DNA of 64,000 bases from Desulfonatronum sp. SC1. GTDB taxonomy: Bacteria; Desulfobacterota; Desulfovibrionia; Desulfovibrionales; Desulfonatronaceae. The DNA lies in contig NZ_PZKN01000013.1 of the NCBI RefSeq assembly GCF_003046795.1, forward strand, positions 34,223 to 98,222. Direction: 5' to 3'. A program made the position numbers and the translations under genes. Every line of letters begins with the position of its first letter. The stretch's first letter is position 1. Shown piece by piece: positions 17,365-25,926 of this stretch. The notes beneath the pieces are model-generated. The model was not told the DNA's origin and made no database searches. It was given only the letters and a program-made list of their open reading frames with translations.

Positions 17365-17745
17365 TCAACGCTCGAAAACAGCCTCGATTTCAATATCCGC
17401 GCCCAACGGGAGGGCTGCAACTTGCAGCGCCGTTCTTGCGGGAAACGGCTCCTTGAAAAACTGGGCGTAGACTTTGTTCACGTCCTGAAAATCGGCCATG
17501 TTGGTCAGAAACACCGTGACCTTGACCGCCCGGTCCAGGCTCGTGCCACCGGCTTCGGCAATGCTTTGCAGGTTGCGCAGACACTGTTCCGCCCGAACCT
17601 GGATGTCCCCCTGGGGCATGGTTCCGGTTTCCGGATCCAGCGGCAGCTGGCCGGAGGTGAACAGCAACGGACCGGATGCGACGGCCTGGGAATAGGGGCC
17701 GACGGCTTGCGGAGCCTTGGTGGTGAGAATAACGGATTTCGACAT
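17365..17745 (-). CDS. ridA: RidA family reactive-intermediate deaminase
   Basis: A 126-residue RidA/YjgF protein: VGPYSQAV near the start, the SGQLPLDP strand, and the conserved Arg in FPARTALQV that binds the carboxylate of 2-aminoacrylate. It hydrolyses enamine/imine products of PLP lyases to keto acid and ammonia. I chose the ATG at 17745, with GGAG 6 bases upstream, over a start 12 bases earlier. It precedes the PLP lyase gene by 38 bases and is probably cotranscribed. Confidence 0.93.
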   Translation of the reverse strand: MSKSVILTTKAPQAVGPYSQAVASGPLLFTSGQLPLDPETGTMPQGDIQVRAEQCLRNLQSIAEAGGTSLDRAVKVTVFLTNMADFQDVNKVYAQFFKEPFPARTALQVAALPLGADIEIEAVFER

Positions 17746-17806
17746 GCAATTCTCCAATGAATGATAGTTGAGTGTGGAAAAGAGAGGGTCGGTACCTCAA
17801 AACCGT

Positions 17807-18007
17807 GGACAGCCGAACTGCCTTCTCCCAAATTTTTGCTTTTTTACCCTCCCGGAGCACGAACTCCTCAGACCAGCCGTCGAATTTCGCGGCCACCTCC
17901 CGGATTGCCAATTCACCACGGGCTCGGATGTCATCCAACATGGGCGCAACTGCTTTTCTGATCTCTGCGCCGTGGGCTTCAGTCGATTTTCGTACTTTTT
18001 TAAGCAT
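17807..18007 (-). pseudogene. HisD-family dehydrogenase N-terminal remnant
   Basis: A minus-strand frame beginning LKKVRKSTEAHG and containing VAPMLDDIRARGELAIREVA, then KFDGWSEEF, matches the N-terminal 65 residues of the histidinol-dehydrogenase family. The remaining 360 or so residues, including all zinc ligands and the NAD site, are missing, and the frame runs into ridA out of phase. The FDGW form resembles HisD paralogues of catabolic clusters, including sulfopropanediol dehydrogenase HpsN, more than biosynthetic HisD; this last point is from memory. It sits where the first structural gene of the operon would be. Confidence 0.6.
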
Positions 18008-18130
18008 TCCAAGAGGATAAAGCCTCTGCTTCATGCATCGAAAGATACAGGGATTCTCAGCAAGCCAGCCTTCATCCACCTTGCATTTCAAGCGTTCACT
18101 TCCTGCTTAGGGAAGGTCAAAAATAATGTC

Positions 18131-18148
18131 AATATTTTATAAAATATT
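18131..18148. promoter_or_regulatory. Perfect 18-bp palindrome, candidate FCD-regulator operator
   Basis: AATATTTTATAAAATATT is fully self-complementary and lies in a very AT-rich stretch (18110-18185) of the divergent region between the catabolic genes and the GntR/FCD regulator. Its position suits an operator or an overlapping promoter for either direction. The 17746-18326 interval otherwise holds only the broken HisD-like fragment. Confidence 0.45.
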
Positions 18149-18326
18149 TATTATTTTTTCTTGAATCTTTTTTTATATTAAGTCATCCTTAACTTTGCCC
18201 TGCATCTGGTGTAATGGCCGAAACGTCCGAGATCAGCGAAGCTCCCGGCTCGACCAGATGCGTCGATGTTTCGTTTCGCCGGTTGACCGTGTTGAAAAAA
18301 TCAGGCTTGCGGATGGTAGTAATAAA

Positions 18327-18983
18327 ATGGAAGAAAAGAATTGCGAGATGAAGTCACTGGCCGCGTATCAGCGGATCAGGGACATGATCATTACCAGGGA
18401 GAAACTTCCTGGAACGCGGCTTGTGATTTCGGAACTGGAAGAGGAGTTGGGAATCGGCAAAGGGCCGATCCGGGAAGCGTTGATGCGCTTGGACCGATCC
18501 GGCCTTGTGCGCAATATTCCCTACAAAGGTGCCGTGGTGGCCGAATCTCCACGGATGCGGGAGATTGAGATCATCTATGAAATGCGGGTCAAGCTGGAGA
18601 CGACCCTGGCCTTGGAGGCCATGCAGAACATGGATGAGCAGGGCATTGCGAAGCTGGAATCCATGCTGTCGGAAATGCAGCCCGGATTGGACCTCCAGGC
18701 CTTATACCATCTGGACCGTCAGTTTCACTCCCTGATTTACGAGTACTCGAGGCTGACCCACCTCTGCCTGGTGGTGGACAAGTTGATGGAGTCCGTGGAC
18801 ATCTTCCTGGTCAATCGTCCCCGGGACGACAACGATTTGGCCCGAATGCACGAGCAGCACGCCCAGATTCTGGAAGCCTTCAAAATGAAGGACGAGACCA
18901 TGCTCAAGGATATCTTCAAGCAGAACATCAAGAACGGATTGCGGCTGATCAAGAAGGTCTACAGCCGGTTCATGTTTCATTAG
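18327..18983 (+). CDS. GntR family transcriptional regulator, FCD subfamily
   Basis: A 218-residue regulator: an N-terminal winged helix (IRDMIITREKLPGTRLVISE, then IGKGPIREALMRL) and a C-terminal all-helical FCD ligand domain (about 85-215) with the metal/ligand residues spread over HLDRQFHSLIY and later His. FCD regulators mostly respond to small carboxylates. The frame is open further upstream, but the family start supports ATG 18327 or 18348. Divergent placement suggests it controls the ridA-lyase-racemase-symporter genes. Confidence 0.88.
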   Translation: MEEKNCEMKSLAAYQRIRDMIITREKLPGTRLVISELEEELGIGKGPIREALMRLDRSGLVRNIPYKGAVVAESPRMREIEIIYEMRVKLETTLALEAMQNMDEQGIAKLESMLSEMQPGLDLQALYHLDRQFHSLIYEYSRLTHLCLVVDKLMESVDIFLVNRPRDDNDLARMHEQHAQILEAFKMKDETMLKDIFKQNIKNGLRLIKKVYSRFMFH

Positions 18984-19006
18984 GCGGATCAATGCCTGTG
19001 CCCATG

Positions 19007-19045
19007 GATGCCTGGCACGACCTTGTAAGATGCCTGGCGCGACCT
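19007..19045. repeat. Two direct copies of GATGCCTGGCRCGACCT
   Basis: A 17-base unit occurs at 19007-19023 and 19029-19045 with one difference, between the convergent ends of the GntR and thioesterase genes. Probably a small duplication; no function is apparent. Confidence 0.6.
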
Positions 19046-19049
19046 CGAT

Positions 19050-19475
19050 TCAAAACCTTCGGATATTGTAGACGGACCGGCCCTCGGCAATGATCACCTC
19101 CGGAGCGGTGGTGGCGTAAACCACGGTGGAGACGTTGCCCACCCGGTTGCCCAGCATTCTGATCCGGGAGTGGGCGATGATGTCGCAGGCCACGGCCGGT
19201 TTGAGATAGTCCACCCGCAGATCAATGGTGGCGACCCGGTCCTTGATGCTGCCGGTGCTCCAGACCGCGAATCCGCCGCAGGTGTCGATCAAGGCGGAAA
19301 TCACTCCGCCGTGCAGGGCTTGGCGGCGGGCATCGCCCAGGAGTTCCGGCCTGTACGGCAGGAGCAGGCGGCACTGGCGATCCCCGAGGTCCAGCAGCCG
19401 GATGCCCAGATAGGCGTTGAAAGGGATGCCGTTTTCGATCAGTTCGCGAAACGCCTGCAACTCTTCCGGATTCAT
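19050..19475 (-). CDS. PaaI-family (hotdog fold) thioesterase
   Basis: A 141-residue single-hotdog protein with the active-site region LHGGVISALIDTCGGFA typical of PaaI/YbgC-like acyl-CoA thioesterases (the HGG loop and the acidic residue on the long helix). It probably hydrolyses an acyl- or aryl-CoA. Its start overlaps the methyltransferase stop by 4 bases (ATGA), so they are co-translated. The substrate is not identifiable. Confidence 0.87.
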   Translation of the reverse strand: MNPEELQAFRELIENGIPFNAYLGIRLLDLGDRQCRLLLPYRPELLGDARRQALHGGVISALIDTCGGFAVWSTGSIKDRVATIDLRVDYLKPAVACDIIAHSRIRMLGNRVGNVSTVVYATTAPEVIIAEGRSVYNIRRF

Positions 19476-20122
19476 ACCGACCTCGCGTCAGATTCTTTCG
19501 GCCCCGCCTGTTTCGTGGCGGTTCCATGGAAAATATACCCAGCCAGCCACCACTTCCGGACCACGGTCGCCTCCAGAGTGGTCAAGCGAAAACCGCTCCT
19601 GGTCAATAAGCCCGAGATATCCCTGTTCAGGTGGCATCCGCCGGCCAACCGCTTCCAGATCGGGGTCAGCCGGTCCTGCCAGCGGCGCACGGCCGGGTCC
19701 GGCGCGGCCCCGTGCTCGCAAAAGATCAGCGTCCCTCCCGGCTTGAGCACCCGACACATTTGCCGCAACCCCGCTTCGGGCGAAGCGATGCTGCAAAGCG
19801 TGAAGGTCGTGACGATGGTGTCCATGCTCGAGCTCTCCAAGGGAAGCTCTTCCACGCTCCGGTCGATCCAGCGTGGAGCGACCGGGGCGGAGCGGGCCGC
19901 GCGGGCGGCGATGCGGAGCATTTCCGGGGATGGGTCAAGCCCCCAGAGTTCAGTTACCACAGCCGGGTCATAGTAGGGCAGGTTCAGGCCGGAGCCGACT
20001 CCGACTTCCAGAACGCGGCCCAGGGCAGGTGGGATGATTCGCGCCCGCAGGCGACGGATCGACCCTTTACCGCAGGTGGCGTGAATCAACCGGGGAAGAA
20101 TGGTGTTGGCGTAGAATCCCAT
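19472..20122 (-). CDS. Class I SAM-dependent methyltransferase
   Basis: A 216-residue methyltransferase with motif I LEVGVGSGLNLPYY, an acidic residue ending strand 2 (LWGLDPSPEM), and motif LKPGGTLIFCEHG. This is the UbiE/Methyltransf_11 group; substrate unknown. Translationally coupled to the hotdog thioesterase. The C-terminal region is short and basic, without a membrane segment. Confidence 0.87.
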   Translation of the reverse strand: MGFYANTILPRLIHATCGKGSIRRLRARIIPPALGRVLEVGVGSGLNLPYYDPAVVTELWGLDPSPEMLRIAARAARSAPVAPRWIDRSVEELPLESSSMDTIVTTFTLCSIASPEAGLRQMCRVLKPGGTLIFCEHGAAPDPAVRRWQDRLTPIWKRLAGGCHLNRDISGLLTRSGFRLTTLEATVVRKWWLAGYIFHGTATKQAGPKESDARSV

Positions 20123-20196
20123 GATCGCTTGGTCTGGTGGCGGGACTGGGCCGCATCAATAAACAAAGTCCGTTGGTCTCGATCCGGTCGTACCCG

Positions 20197-21696
20197 TCAT
20201 GTTCCGCAGAATGTTTTGTAGGGTTCGGCCGAGGGTGGAGGCGGCAAGCGGTAGTCGGGGTCAACGGGATCAACGTATGGCTGGACCAGGACGTCCAGCA
20301 ACCGTTGCGTCACGGACATGTCGCCGTGGAGTTCGGCGGCTTCCAGGGCCTCCTCCACGCGGTGGTTGCGGGGAATCACGGCGGGATTATTGGTGCGCAT
20401 CCGTTCACGGACGGACTGTATGGTTCCCGAGGACTCCGGCTGTCGATTCAGCCGCGCCCGCCAGCGCGTCAGCCATCCCTTAAGGGCCTCGTCCTGGAAC
20501 AGCGGCAGGCGTTGTGGATGCTCATCGGCAAGGTCGCGCAGGGTGTTCGTGTAGTCCAAGCTTTGTTGATGCAGGAACGTCAGCAGGTCTTGGATCAAAT
20601 CGGCGTCTTCGTCCTCGATCGTGACCAGCCCCAGCTTGGCCCGCATCCCCTTCAGCCAATGGTCGCGGTAGGCGTCGGGGAAGGTTTCCAACACCTCGTT
20701 GGCCAAGTCAACGGCCTTCTCCCGGTTCGCATCCAGCAGCGGCGCCAGGGTCTCGGCGAAACGGGCCAGGTTCCACTGGGCGATCCGAGGCTGATTGCCG
20801 TAGGCATAGCGGCCTTGCTGGTCGATGGAACTGAACACCGTCGCCGGGTCATAGGCGTCCATGAAGGCGCAGGGGCCGTAATCAATGGTCTCTCCACTCA
20901 GGGCCATGTTGTCCGTGTTCATCACTCCGTGAACGAATCCGACAAGCATCCATTTCGCCACCAGCGCGGCCTGGCGCTCCATCACCGCCCGCAGGAGGGC
21001 CAGTGGCGGGTTGTCGGAGGATTCCTGATCGGGATAGTGGCGGCGCAGGGTGTAGTCCGCGAGCGTCCGGACATGATCCAGCGCTCCTTGGGCCGCGAGA
21101 AATTCGAACGTGCCCACGCGAATATGGCTGGACGCGACCCGGGTCAGAATCGCCCCGGCCAATTCGGATTCCCGAGGCACCGGCTCCCCGGTGGCCGTCA
21201 CGGCCAGTGCGCGGGTAGTGGGCACCCCCAAAGCATGCATGGCCTCGCTGACGATGTATTCCCTGAGCATCGGCCCCAGCGCGGCCCGGCCGTCGCCGCC
21301 CCGGGAAAAGGGCGTCCGCCCCGACCCCTTGAACTGGATGTCGAAGCGCTCGCCGCGCGGGGTGATCTGCTCCCCCAAGAGGATGGCCCGGCCGTCACCG
21401 AGCATGGTGAAATACCCGAACTGGTGACCGGCGTAGGCCTGGGCAATGGGCTCGGCGCCAGCGGGAAGCCGGTTGCCGGAAAAAACCGCCGCGCCATCCT
21501 TCCCGGAGAGAATCTCCCCGTTCAGACCCAGCAACTCGGCCAAAGCGCGATTGAAAAGCACCATCCGAGGCGAGCGCACCGGAACCGGAGACAGCCGGGA
21601 AAAGAACACCTCCGGCAACCGGGCATAGCTGTTGTCGAACCGCCACCCTTCGGGATATCCGGCAAGCGCTGCGGTCGCATGATCATGTGTGGCCAT
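20197..21696 (-). CDS. selO: Protein adenylyltransferase SelO (YdiU)
   Basis: A 499-residue pseudokinase-fold AMPylator. The N-terminal NSYARLPEVFF segment, AYAGHQFG, the QFKGSGRTPFSR nucleotide loop and the metal-binding GVMNTDNM (HGVMNTDN) and DYGPCAFMD motifs are all present. The C-terminus ends in FCGT, placing the redox Cys where eukaryotic SelO has selenocysteine. SelO transfers AMP to Ser/Thr/Tyr of redox proteins. GGAACG precedes the ATG at 21696. It is a single-gene unit. Confidence 0.95.
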   Translation of the reverse strand: MATHDHATAALAGYPEGWRFDNSYARLPEVFFSRLSPVPVRSPRMVLFNRALAELLGLNGEILSGKDGAAVFSGNRLPAGAEPIAQAYAGHQFGYFTMLGDGRAILLGEQITPRGERFDIQFKGSGRTPFSRGGDGRAALGPMLREYIVSEAMHALGVPTTRALAVTATGEPVPRESELAGAILTRVASSHIRVGTFEFLAAQGALDHVRTLADYTLRRHYPDQESSDNPPLALLRAVMERQAALVAKWMLVGFVHGVMNTDNMALSGETIDYGPCAFMDAYDPATVFSSIDQQGRYAYGNQPRIAQWNLARFAETLAPLLDANREKAVDLANEVLETFPDAYRDHWLKGMRAKLGLVTIEDEDADLIQDLLTFLHQQSLDYTNTLRDLADEHPQRLPLFQDEALKGWLTRWRARLNRQPESSGTIQSVRERMRTNNPAVIPRNHRVEEALEAAELHGDMSVTQRLLDVLVQPYVDPVDPDYRLPPPPSAEPYKTFCGT

Positions 21697-21986
21697 GTCG
21701 TTCCTTTGGAATTAACGGATTTTTTTGCATTTCGGAACTATGCATCCTCGATCCGAGGTGTCAATGCGGTTGTGGTTGGTTTTTCACTTCAGCCGTAAAA
21801 AACCTCCATCCTTCCGGCATGACCCTTCAATATAATTCTTGACTTCCCAACCTCTCCTGGGGAAATAAGCGCGGTTCATGTTTTCTTGCCGGGTCCGCCC
21901 GTAGGATATAGAAGGTCGGGCTGTCTCGGTATGCGGAAATGGTCGTGCATGTTGATTGTCCACCTTGTTACCGATTGGAGGAGCAG

Positions 21987-23000
21987 ATGAAAGGCAAAAT
22001 ACTGGTTCTGGCGGCCGCGGCGGTTTTTTTCTGGACCGGGACCGCTTTGGCGGACGTCCTGGAAAACATCAAAGGTAAGGGCTACATTTCCTGCGGCGTT
22101 GCAGGCAGGGTGCCCGGGTTCTCCGTGCCGGACGAGCAGGGTGTCTGGAAAGGCCTGGACGTGGACTACTGTCGAGCCCTGGCCTCGGCCGTGTTCAATG
22201 ATCCCGAAAAGGTCCGCTTCGTTCCCCTGACCACCACCGAACGCTTCACCGCGGTGCAGACCGGAGAAGTGGACGTCCTTTCCCGGAACACCACCTGGAC
22301 TTTCCAGCGGGACGTGGAACAGGGCATCGATTTCGCGGGGATCATCTTTTTCGACGGCCAGGGCTTCATGGTCAACAAGAACCTAGGCGTGACCAGCGCC
22401 AAGGAACTGAACGAAGCCTCCATCTGCATCCAGATCGGCACGACCACGGAGATGAATGTTTCCGACTATTTCGCGGCTCATGGCATGACCTACAAGCCCG
22501 TAGTCTTCGAGAGCGCGGACGAGGCCACGGTGATCTACGACACCGGACGCTGCGACGTGTACACCACCGATGCCTCCGGGCTGGCCGCCCGGCGGACCAC
22601 GCTGTCCAACCCGGAAGATCACGTCATCCTGCCGGAAATCATTTCCAAGGAGCCCCTGGGGCCCTCAGTGCGCCAGGGTGACCCCCGCTGGAGCAAAATC
22701 GCCCGCTGGACTCTCTTCGCGCTGATCAATGCCGAAGAGTTGGGCGTCAATTCCCAGAACGTGGACGAGATGCTGGAATCGGCCAATCCCAACGTCAAAC
22801 GGCTGCTCGGCCAGGAAGGCAATTTCGGCGAGCAGTTCGGGCTGACCAATGCCTGGGCCTACCAGGTCATCAAGCACGTGGGCAATTACGGCGAGATCTT
22901 CGAGCGCAACGTGGGACCGGCCACGGCCTTGAAGCTGGAACGCGGCCAGAACGACCTCTGGACCCGCGGCGGCCTGCTCTACGCTCCCCCGATCCGTTAA
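21987..23000 (+). CDS. aapJ: Amino acid ABC transporter substrate-binding protein (AapJ type)
   Basis: A 337-residue periplasmic binding protein of the polar amino acid (SBP_bac_3, AapJ/BztA) type: signal peptide (cleavage after about residue 22, TALA), then the two-lobe fold with GFSVPDEQGVWKGLDVDYCR, LTTTERFTAVQTGEVDVLSRN and IQIGTTTE. The ATG at 21987 has GGAGGAG 4 bases upstream. It is the first gene of a complete aapJQMP-type system for import of general L-amino acids. Confidence 0.92.
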   Translation: MKGKILVLAAAAVFFWTGTALADVLENIKGKGYISCGVAGRVPGFSVPDEQGVWKGLDVDYCRALASAVFNDPEKVRFVPLTTTERFTAVQTGEVDVLSRNTTWTFQRDVEQGIDFAGIIFFDGQGFMVNKNLGVTSAKELNEASICIQIGTTTEMNVSDYFAAHGMTYKPVVFESADEATVIYDTGRCDVYTTDASGLAARRTTLSNPEDHVILPEIISKEPLGPSVRQGDPRWSKIARWTLFALINAEELGVNSQNVDEMLESANPNVKRLLGQEGNFGEQFGLTNAWAYQVIKHVGNYGEIFERNVGPATALKLERGQNDLWTRGGLLYAPPIR

Positions 23001-23024
23001 TACCGATGCGATAATCCGCTACTA

Positions 23025-23130
23025 AACGTACACGTGCCCGTACGCGTACTCGTACACGAAAAGAGTTTTTCGATGACCATGAAAAAAGATCCATTCCGTG
23101 AACGAAAACGTGAACGGGTACGTGCACGTT
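23025..23130. repeat. Hexamer-periodic imperfect inverted repeat (copy 1)
   Basis: Between aapJ and aapQ, the left arm 23025-23058 repeats an NCGTAC-like hexamer five times, and the right arm 23097-23130 is its inverse with 27 of 34 positions paired, separated by a 38-base loop. In the transcript this would form a long hairpin between the binding-protein and permease genes and could act in mRNA processing or attenuation. It shares its architecture with repeats near 26.8, 48.8 and 59.4 kb. Confidence 0.75.
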
Positions 23131-23205
23131 AAAATGAAACCTCTTCTTGCGGCAGGGGCGAGGCACCTGTCGCCCCTTTGCCTCGTACTTTGAGCTCCGC
23201 CCCAT

Positions 23206-24420
23206 ATGTCCGCCCCCGCGCCCAAGACAACCCTTAAAACGGTCCCCCCTTCCCGGCTCGCCGCTTTAGCCGGGCTCGCGAACAACCCCGCGTTCCGGTC
23301 CGCGCTGGTCCAGTTGCTGGTCTTTGCCGCGGTGGTCGCGGGGCTGATATGGGTGGTCTCCACCACGGCGGACAACCTGAAGCGGGCCGGAATCTCCTCG
23401 GGCTTCGGTTTTCTGGGCCAGACCGCGGGTTTCGAGATCAGCCAGACCCTGATCGAGTACTCCCGGTCCAGCACCTATGCCCGGGTGTTCTGGGTGGGCC
23501 TGCTGAACACCCTGCTGGTCTCGGTGATCAGCATCACGGCTTCCACCCTGATCGGCTTCGTGGTGGGCGTGCTCCGGCTCTCCTCCAACTGGCTGGTTTC
23601 GAGCCTGGCCGCGGCCTATATCGGCCTGATCCGGAACATTCCCCTGCTCCTGCAGATTCTGTTCTGGTACATCGCCATCCTGATGCCGCTGCCCGGCCCG
23701 CGTCAGTCCTACAGCCTCTGGGAGACCTTCTTTCTCTGCAACCGGGGGGTGATCCTACCCCGACCCGAATTTCATCCCGGATCGTGGCTGATTCTCGCCT
23801 TCGCCCTCCTGGCCGTCCTGTCCGTGATCGCCCTGGTCCTCTGGTCCAGGCGCCGCCAGCGCCTGACTGGCCAACGATTTCCGACCTTCGCGGCCTCCCT
23901 GGGCCTGCTGGCGGTCCTGCCTCTGCTGGGCGCGTCCCTGGCCGGATTCCCCCTGACCTGGGTGATTCCGGAACTGCGCGGCTTCAATTTTCAGGGCGGC
24001 ATGACCCTGCTGCCCGAACTGATCGCCCTGATCCTGGCCCTGACTCTGTACACCGCCGGATTCATCGCCGAAAACGTCCGTGCCGGGATCCAGTCCGTGG
24101 ACAGGGGTCAGGAGGAGGCCGCCGCGGCCCTGGGGCTGCGGCCCGGCACGATCATGCGCCTGGTGGTCATCCCCCAGGCCATGCGGGTGATCATCCCGCC
24201 CCTGACCAGCCAGCACCTGACGTTGGTCAAGAATTCCTCCCTGGCCGTGGTTATCGGCTACCCGGATCTGATCTCGGTCTTTGCCGGCACGACGTTGAAC
24301 CAGACCGGGCAGGCCGTGGAAATCATCGCCATGACCATGCTCTTCTATCTGACCGTGAGCCTGCTCATTTCCCTGTTCATGAACTGGTACAACAAGCGGA
24401 TGGCCCTGAAGGAGCGGTAG
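23206..24420 (+). CDS. aapQ: Amino acid ABC transporter permease (AapQ type)
   Basis: A 404-residue inner-membrane permease with about eight hydrophobic segments; the long periplasmic/insert region between the first pair and the core is typical of AapQ/BztB. The conserved EAA loop reads EEAAAALGLRPGTIMRLVVI, the contact site for the ATPase. It follows aapJ after a hairpin-rich 200-base gap and precedes aapM by 3 bases. Confidence 0.92.
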   Translation: MSAPAPKTTLKTVPPSRLAALAGLANNPAFRSALVQLLVFAAVVAGLIWVVSTTADNLKRAGISSGFGFLGQTAGFEISQTLIEYSRSSTYARVFWVGLLNTLLVSVISITASTLIGFVVGVLRLSSNWLVSSLAAAYIGLIRNIPLLLQILFWYIAILMPLPGPRQSYSLWETFFLCNRGVILPRPEFHPGSWLILAFALLAVLSVIALVLWSRRRQRLTGQRFPTFAASLGLLAVLPLLGASLAGFPLTWVIPELRGFNFQGGMTLLPELIALILALTLYTAGFIAENVRAGIQSVDRGQEEAAAALGLRPGTIMRLVVIPQAMRVIIPPLTSQHLTLVKNSSLAVVIGYPDLISVFAGTTLNQTGQAVEIIAMTMLFYLTVSLLISLFMNWYNKRMALKER

Positions 24421-24423
24421 TCC

Positions 24424-25863
24424 ATGTACGTGAAGACCACCCGTCATCCGGACCTGCCGCCGCCCCTGTCCGAGGTCGGGGTTCTGGGCTGGCTGCACAA
24501 GAACCTGTTCTCCTCCTGGCTGAACTCGCTGATGACCCTGGCCGCGGCCGGCCTGCTCCTGGCAGCCCTGCCGCCGATTCTGAACTGGGGCCTGTTTTCG
24601 GCCAACTGGATCGGCCAGACCAAGGACGCCTGCCTGCCGCCCCAGGGCAATCCGGACGGAGCCTGTTGGGTGTTCATCCGGGTCCGCTTCGACCTGCTGA
24701 TGTACGGCTTTTATCCCTTGGCCGAACGCTGGCGGGTCGTTTTGACCTTCTTGCTGCTGGTTGGGCTGGGCGGACCGTTGATCCTTTCCACTCTCCTGCC
24801 TTTCCGGGAGCGGATCAAGCAAAGCCTGTTGCTGCTCTTGCCGCTGGCCGTGGCAGCCTACAGCCTCGTGTTCCACGGCATTCTCCCCGGTCTGGCGGCC
24901 TTGGGTTTGCTCCTGGTTCCGGAACTCCTCGGCCGGGCGTTCAAACGCAAGCTGCTCCCGCCGACCATGCCCCCCTGGCTGCGTCAGGCCGTGCTCATCG
25001 GTGTTCCGATCCTGGTCTGGTTTGTCGTGAGCAGGTCGATGCAGAGCCTGGACCCCGGCGCGGCCGGCCCCATGGCTCTGGCCGCGGGAAGCCTGGCCTT
25101 TCTCATCTTTGCCCTGTCCGGCCGGTCCGTGACCTCCTGGCGGTTCGCCCTGCTGTTCACCCTCTACCCCTGCGCCGCGTATCTGCTGCTCCTGGGCGGA
25201 GGGCTGGGCCTGCCCCTGGTGGAGACCGACCGCTGGGGAGGCATGTTTTTGACTCTGGTCATCGCCGGGATCGGCATCGCCGTCTCCCTGCCCGTGGGCA
25301 TCCTCCTGGCCCTGGGGCGGCGCAGCCGGATGCCGGTGATCAAAGCCCTGTGCGTCAGCTTCATCGAGTTCGTACGCGGGGTACCCTTGATTTCAGTGCT
25401 GTTCATGGTCTCGGTGATGCTGCCCCTGACCCTGCCCCAGGGCGTACATTTCGATAAATTGCTGCGGGCCCTGATCGGGGTATCCCTGTTTTACGCGGCC
25501 TACATGGCCGAGGTGGTCCGGGGCGGTCTCCAGGCCATTCCCAAGGGCCAGTACGAGGCGGCCGAAGCCCTGGGCCTGCGCTACTGGAAATCCATGCGCC
25601 TGATCATCCTGCCCCAGGCCCTGCGGCTGGTCATTCCGGGGATCACCAACACGTTTCTAGGCCTGCTCAAGGACACCACCCTGGTGGCGGTGATCAACCT
25701 GATGGACATTCTGGGGATACTGAAAAGCGCTCTGGCCGACAGCAACTGGCTGGGCTACACCAAGGAAGCCTATGTCTTCGCGGGCTTGGCCTTCTGGCTG
25801 CTCTGCTTCGCCCTGTCCCGCTACTCCATGCACCTGGAGAGGCGTCTGAAGACCGACAGATGA
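24424..25863 (+). CDS. aapM: Amino acid ABC transporter permease (AapM type), enlarged
   Basis: A 479-residue permease with the EAA loop EAAEALGLRYWKSMRLIILP. Relatives that I know are about 380-400 residues; here roughly 80-100 extra residues, mostly hydrophobic, lie between about 105 and 250 and add probable membrane helices before the canonical core (MFLTLVIAGIGIAVSLPVGI onwards). It forms the heterodimeric channel with AapQ. The ATPase gene follows 63 bases later. Confidence 0.9.
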   Translation: MYVKTTRHPDLPPPLSEVGVLGWLHKNLFSSWLNSLMTLAAAGLLLAALPPILNWGLFSANWIGQTKDACLPPQGNPDGACWVFIRVRFDLLMYGFYPLAERWRVVLTFLLLVGLGGPLILSTLLPFRERIKQSLLLLLPLAVAAYSLVFHGILPGLAALGLLLVPELLGRAFKRKLLPPTMPPWLRQAVLIGVPILVWFVVSRSMQSLDPGAAGPMALAAGSLAFLIFALSGRSVTSWRFALLFTLYPCAAYLLLLGGGLGLPLVETDRWGGMFLTLVIAGIGIAVSLPVGILLALGRRSRMPVIKALCVSFIEFVRGVPLISVLFMVSVMLPLTLPQGVHFDKLLRALIGVSLFYAAYMAEVVRGGLQAIPKGQYEAAEALGLRYWKSMRLIILPQALRLVIPGITNTFLGLLKDTTLVAVINLMDILGILKSALADSNWLGYTKEAYVFAGLAFWLLCFALSRYSMHLERRLKTDR

Positions 25864-25926
25864 CGGGCAGATGACGAAGCGAACCGTCGTCGCGGAAGAT
25901 GAAACGTTGAGGAACGGAAGAACGCA

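Noticed and set aside
23349..25457. Open plus-strand frame of about 700 codons
   Set aside because: Out-of-frame shadow of the two permease genes; Pro/Gly/Arg-rich without motifs.
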